A stretch of DNA of 64,000 nt, taken from contig CAXXKX010000004.1 of assembly GCA_963676655.2 (NCBI GenBank), forward strand, positions 682,001 through 746,000. Direction: 5' to 3'. Below, piece by piece: positions 61,878 through 64,000 of this stretch. Within the stretch, counting starts at the first letter, position 1; each line of letters starts with the position of its first letter. The stretch is from G963676655 sp963676655 (GTDB taxonomy: Bacteria > Verrucomicrobiota > Lentisphaeria > Victivallales > Victivallaceae). A model generated the notes under the pieces. It was not told the DNA's origin, ran no database searches, and was given only the letters and a program-made list of their open reading frames with translations. Made by a program: the position numbers and the translations under genes.

Positions 61878-62180
61878 GACTTCTTGTCTCTGCCGGGATT
61901 GTTATTCATGTTGTGATTTATATTTTTGTTAATTTGTGTTATTATTGTTTATATATAACATTATAATACAGCTGAAAAATATATTATCAAGCCTTTAAAA
62001 ACAAAGATTTACATATTTATATATGTTAAAATCTAACGTTAATGGTTTGATATGAATGAAGATCAAACATGAACAGCAAGTTGAGGTGCTTCTGCAGAAG
62101 TTGGACGCATAAGGAACTTCCTGACGGACGCGCCGTTGTCATCCTGAAAAAAGATTAACTGATTATGTGATGAATATATT
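61878..62180. other. AT-rich gene-free gap with a possible coding remnant
   Basis: The left part is AT-rich and would hold the promoter of the cupin operon (minus strand). On the plus strand, 62068-62157 reads MNSKLRCFCRS..LPDGRAVVILKKD as 29 codons. It has no ribosome binding site and no recognisable match, so it may be a fragment of a lost gene. Confidence 0.35.
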
Positions 62181-62999
62181 TTACTGAACCGGTGAAATGA
62201 ATTTTATTGCCGGGACTTCGGGGATCAGGCCGTATTCGGCACATTTGCTCATAAAGAAGCGGATAGCTTCGCCCCCTTCTTCATCTAGTGAAATAGTGTA
62301 CCGGTTGACGAAGGTCTTAACGAAGTTCAAACCTTTGTCCGGGGCGATGCCGCGACCGAACTTGAGGGCGTATTCCAATGCTTCATCCTCATGTTCCAGC
62401 GCATACTTGATCGATGCCTGGAAATAGCCGCACATCCGGCCTTTGACGTCTTCCGGCAGCGAAGCACGGATCACATCCACACCAAGAGGCAGCGGCATTT
62501 TGAACTGCTGCAGCCACCAAGCGCCGAGATCAATCACGTCCAGACCGGAATCATCCAACATGGTTTGTTCTTCGGTAATGATTACGCCGCCGTCGAATTT
62601 GCCCTGTTTGACAGCGGTTAATATCCGGTCATAAGGATGCTCGATATACAGCGCGTCCCGCATAAAACAGCGGGCGGCGTAACAGGCGGTTGTGTGAATA
62701 CCCGGAACCGCGATATTATTCAGTTCAGTTCCCGGGATACTGACCAGAACCGGGCCCCGGCTTTCGGCCATACAGGCCCCGACCGTCAGCAGATCATACT
62801 GCGCGGCTACCCGGGGCAGGAATCCGGCGGATACCGCGGTCATGTCATAATTTGCCGCTATCGCTTTTTCGTTCAGTTCGGAGATTGGCTCGATCGTGTC
62901 ATGGATATCGAATCCCGGATTGGGCACCCGGTTGTTCAACATCGCGTAGAACATGAAGGCGTCGTCCGCGTCATGGGTGTGACCGATGGTGATTTTCAT
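62181..62999 (-). CDS. mqnD: 1,4-dihydroxy-6-naphthoate synthase MqnD
   Basis: The 272-residue protein converts cyclic dehypoxanthinylfutalosine to 1,4-dihydroxy-6-naphthoate in the futalosine route to menaquinone. It has the periplasmic-binding-like fold of the family with HTHDADDAFMFYAML at the start and GVIITEEQTMLDDSGL, followed by ADVIDLGAWWLQ-like spacing (DVIDLGAWWLQQFKMPLPLG). Its start overlaps the mqnC stop by 4 bp (ATGA). The pair indicates a menaquinone-dependent respiratory chain. Confidence 0.9.
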   Translation of the reverse strand: MKITIGHTHDADDAFMFYAMLNNRVPNPGFDIHDTIEPISELNEKAIAANYDMTAVSAGFLPRVAAQYDLLTVGACMAESRGPVLVSIPGTELNNIAVPGIHTTACYAARCFMRDALYIEHPYDRILTAVKQGKFDGGVIITEEQTMLDDSGLDVIDLGAWWLQQFKMPLPLGVDVIRASLPEDVKGRMCGYFQASIKYALEHEDEALEYALKFGRGIAPDKGLNFVKTFVNRYTISLDEEGGEAIRFFMSKCAEYGLIPEVPAIKFISPVQ

Positions 63000-64000
63000 T
63001 TGAACGTTTCCAGTACGTTGTATTCGGTGTCGCGCCTTGCCGGAGTCATTCCGGCTTGTCTGATGGTTTCGACGATTTCTTCGATGTTGGTGCGATTGCG
63101 CATGCCGGTTGATTCCAGCACTTTTTCCTCCATCAGGATTCCGCCCATGTCGTCGGCTCCGAACATTAAACCGATTTGAGCCACTTTCATGCCTTCGGTT
63201 ACCCAGCCGGAACCGATGTGTTTAATATTATCGAGGTAAACTCGCGAAACGGCCAGGGTTTTCAGGTATTCGCCGCCGCCGGCCATGATTACTTCGTCAA
63301 GGTCGGTATTGTCTGGTGAGAAGGTCCATGGAATAAAGGCCCGGAACCCACCGGTTTCATCCTGCAGATTACGGATTGCTTCGAGGTGTTCGATCCTTTC
63401 ATCGAGGGTTTCGACTCCGGCAAACATCATGGTCGCGGTACTTTCCATGCCGATGGAATGGGCTTCGCGCATGATCCGCAGCCAGACATCTTTCGAGATC
63501 TTTTTGGGGCTGATCAGGTTGCGGACCCGGTCTGCCAGAATCTCCGCGCCGCCGCCGGGCAGGGAATCAAGTCCGGCCTGTTGCAGTTTTTCCAGAACTT
63601 TCAGCGTCGGCAGTTTTTCCCGTTCCGCCATATAAGCGATTTCCGGCGGAGAAAAGGCGTGAATATAAACATGGTATTTTCTTTTTATAGCTTTAATGAT
63701 TTCCTGATAATAGAAAATCGTCAGTTCGGGATTAAGGCCACCCTGAAGCATTACCTGAGTGCCGCCCAGTTCAACCAGTCCGTTGACCTTATCCAATATC
63801 TCCGCGATACTCAAGGTAAACGCGTGTGGACTGCCCGGTTTGACATAAAACGCGCAGAAATCGCATTCGGCTTGACAAACGTTCGTCAGGTTGATGTTTA
63901 TATCCACCACAAAAGTTGCGATGTTTTCCTGATGAAAACGTTTTTTGACCATCGTGGCCAATTCGCCCAGGACCGGCAACGGCATACTGAGCAGGAACTT
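62996..64000 (-). CDS. mqnC: Cyclic dehypoxanthine futalosine synthase MqnC (partial, 5' end beyond window)
   Basis: This radical SAM enzyme cyclises dehypoxanthine futalosine in menaquinone synthesis. NLTNVCQAECDFCAFY carries the CxxxCxxC cluster. QVMLQGGLNPEL, SLPGGGAEIL and STATMMFAGVET are further family motifs. The frame remains open to position 64000 (KFLLSMPLPVLGEL), matching the family's N-terminal pattern, so the true start lies outside; the ATG at 63985 is internal. It is coupled to mqnD. Confidence 0.9.
   Translation of the reverse strand, partial: KFLLSMPLPVLGELATMVKKRFHQENIATFVVDININLTNVCQAECDFCAFYVKPGSPHAFTLSIAEILDKVNGLVELGGTQVMLQGGLNPELTIFYYQEIIKAIKRKYHVYIHAFSPPEIAYMAEREKLPTLKVLEKLQQAGLDSLPGGGAEILADRVRNLISPKKISKDVWLRIMREAHSIGMESTATMMFAGVETLDERIEHLEAIRNLQDETGGFRAFIPWTFSPDNTDLDEVIMAGGGEYLKTLAVSRVYLDNIKHIGSGWVTEGMKVAQIGLMFGADDMGGILMEEKVLESTGMRNRTNIEEIVETIRQAGMTPARRDTEYNVLETFK

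Noticed and set aside
62068..62157. A 29-codon plus-strand frame before mqnD
   Set aside because: There is no ribosome binding site and no recognisable product; it is kept only as a possible remnant.
1..64000. tRNA, rRNA or known riboswitch
   Set aside because: Reading the intergenic stretches showed no convincing cloverleaf, rRNA segment or riboswitch core; a covariance search would be needed to exclude weak ones.

Overview
The window looks like a chromosome segment of an anaerobic, polysaccharide-degrading bacterium of the PVC group, most likely Lentisphaerota (Victivallales-like). This is inference from gene content: four short pseudopilin genes with an FTLIELLVVIAIIAIL-type leader sit inside glycan-degradation operons, next to several GntR/LacI-type chimeric regulators, a sulfatase, glycosidase-like proteins and futalosine-pathway menaquinone genes. 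No rRNA, tRNA or CRISPR array was seen.

Layout. (1) 1-3.7 kb, minus strand: an FAD oxidoreductase cut by the window edge, an IlvD/Edd-family dehydratase and a short-chain dehydrogenase, plausibly sugar-acid catabolism. (2) 3.7-11.4 kb: a repeat-rich island. It holds tandem repeats of 56/80, 113 and 92 bp, about 13 copies of a GGGGTCACACC element, a REP-associated tyrosine transposase (RAYT) framed by a perfect 26-bp inverted copy of that element, a complete IS4-family insertion sequence with an 11-bp target duplication, duplicated blocks on both sides and a small lipoprotein. (3) 11.4-21.5 kb: two paralogous ROK proteins bracket an MBL hydrolase, an oxamate-carbamoyltransferase-like set (FdrA/AllF, DUF1116/AllG, DUF2877/AllH) and a QueG-like Fe-S protein. 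Between AllG and AllH lies an acetate-kinase-family protein where enterobacteria have carbamate kinase, and a 53-aa protein follows FdrA. (4) 21.8-32.8 kb: two glycan loci with regulators, a DUF5696-like hydrolase, a GH-A glycosidase, PHP-type hydrolases and pseudopilins. One pseudopilin and a neighbouring nuclease are both frameshifted and truncated tail to tail. (5) 33-36 kb: an IclR regulator, ferredoxin and FAD oxidoreductase. (6) 36-48 kb: a tightly packed minus-strand run from an SSF transporter through pseudopilin, GntR/LacI regulator, amidohydrolase, two very large glycosidase-like proteins and a PIG-L deacetylase. (7) 48-52.5 kb: a four-gene operon of dehydrogenase, sugar isomerase, GH57-like enzyme and radical SAM protein. 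(8) 52.7-61.9 kb: pseudopilin-sulfatase-hydrolase operon, LacI and GntR/LacI regulators, and a cupin isomerase-ceramidase-like-FGGY kinase operon. (9) 62-64 kb: mqnD and partial mqnC.

How the parts work together. Most of the window is a series of self-contained carbohydrate-use modules, each with its own regulator, surface or secreted hydrolases and usually one pseudopilin placed directly beside the hydrolase gene. Monomers would enter through the SSF transporter and pass through isomerases, a kinase, dehydrogenases and the dehydratase. The AllF-AllG-AllH/kinase cluster could yield ATP from a carbamoyl- or acyl-phosphate. The two signals most worth following are the pseudopilin-linked glycan modules, whose leaders lack the usual Gly before the cleavage site, and the AllFGH cluster with a replaced kinase. 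All assignments rest on reading motifs by eye; no database search was run.
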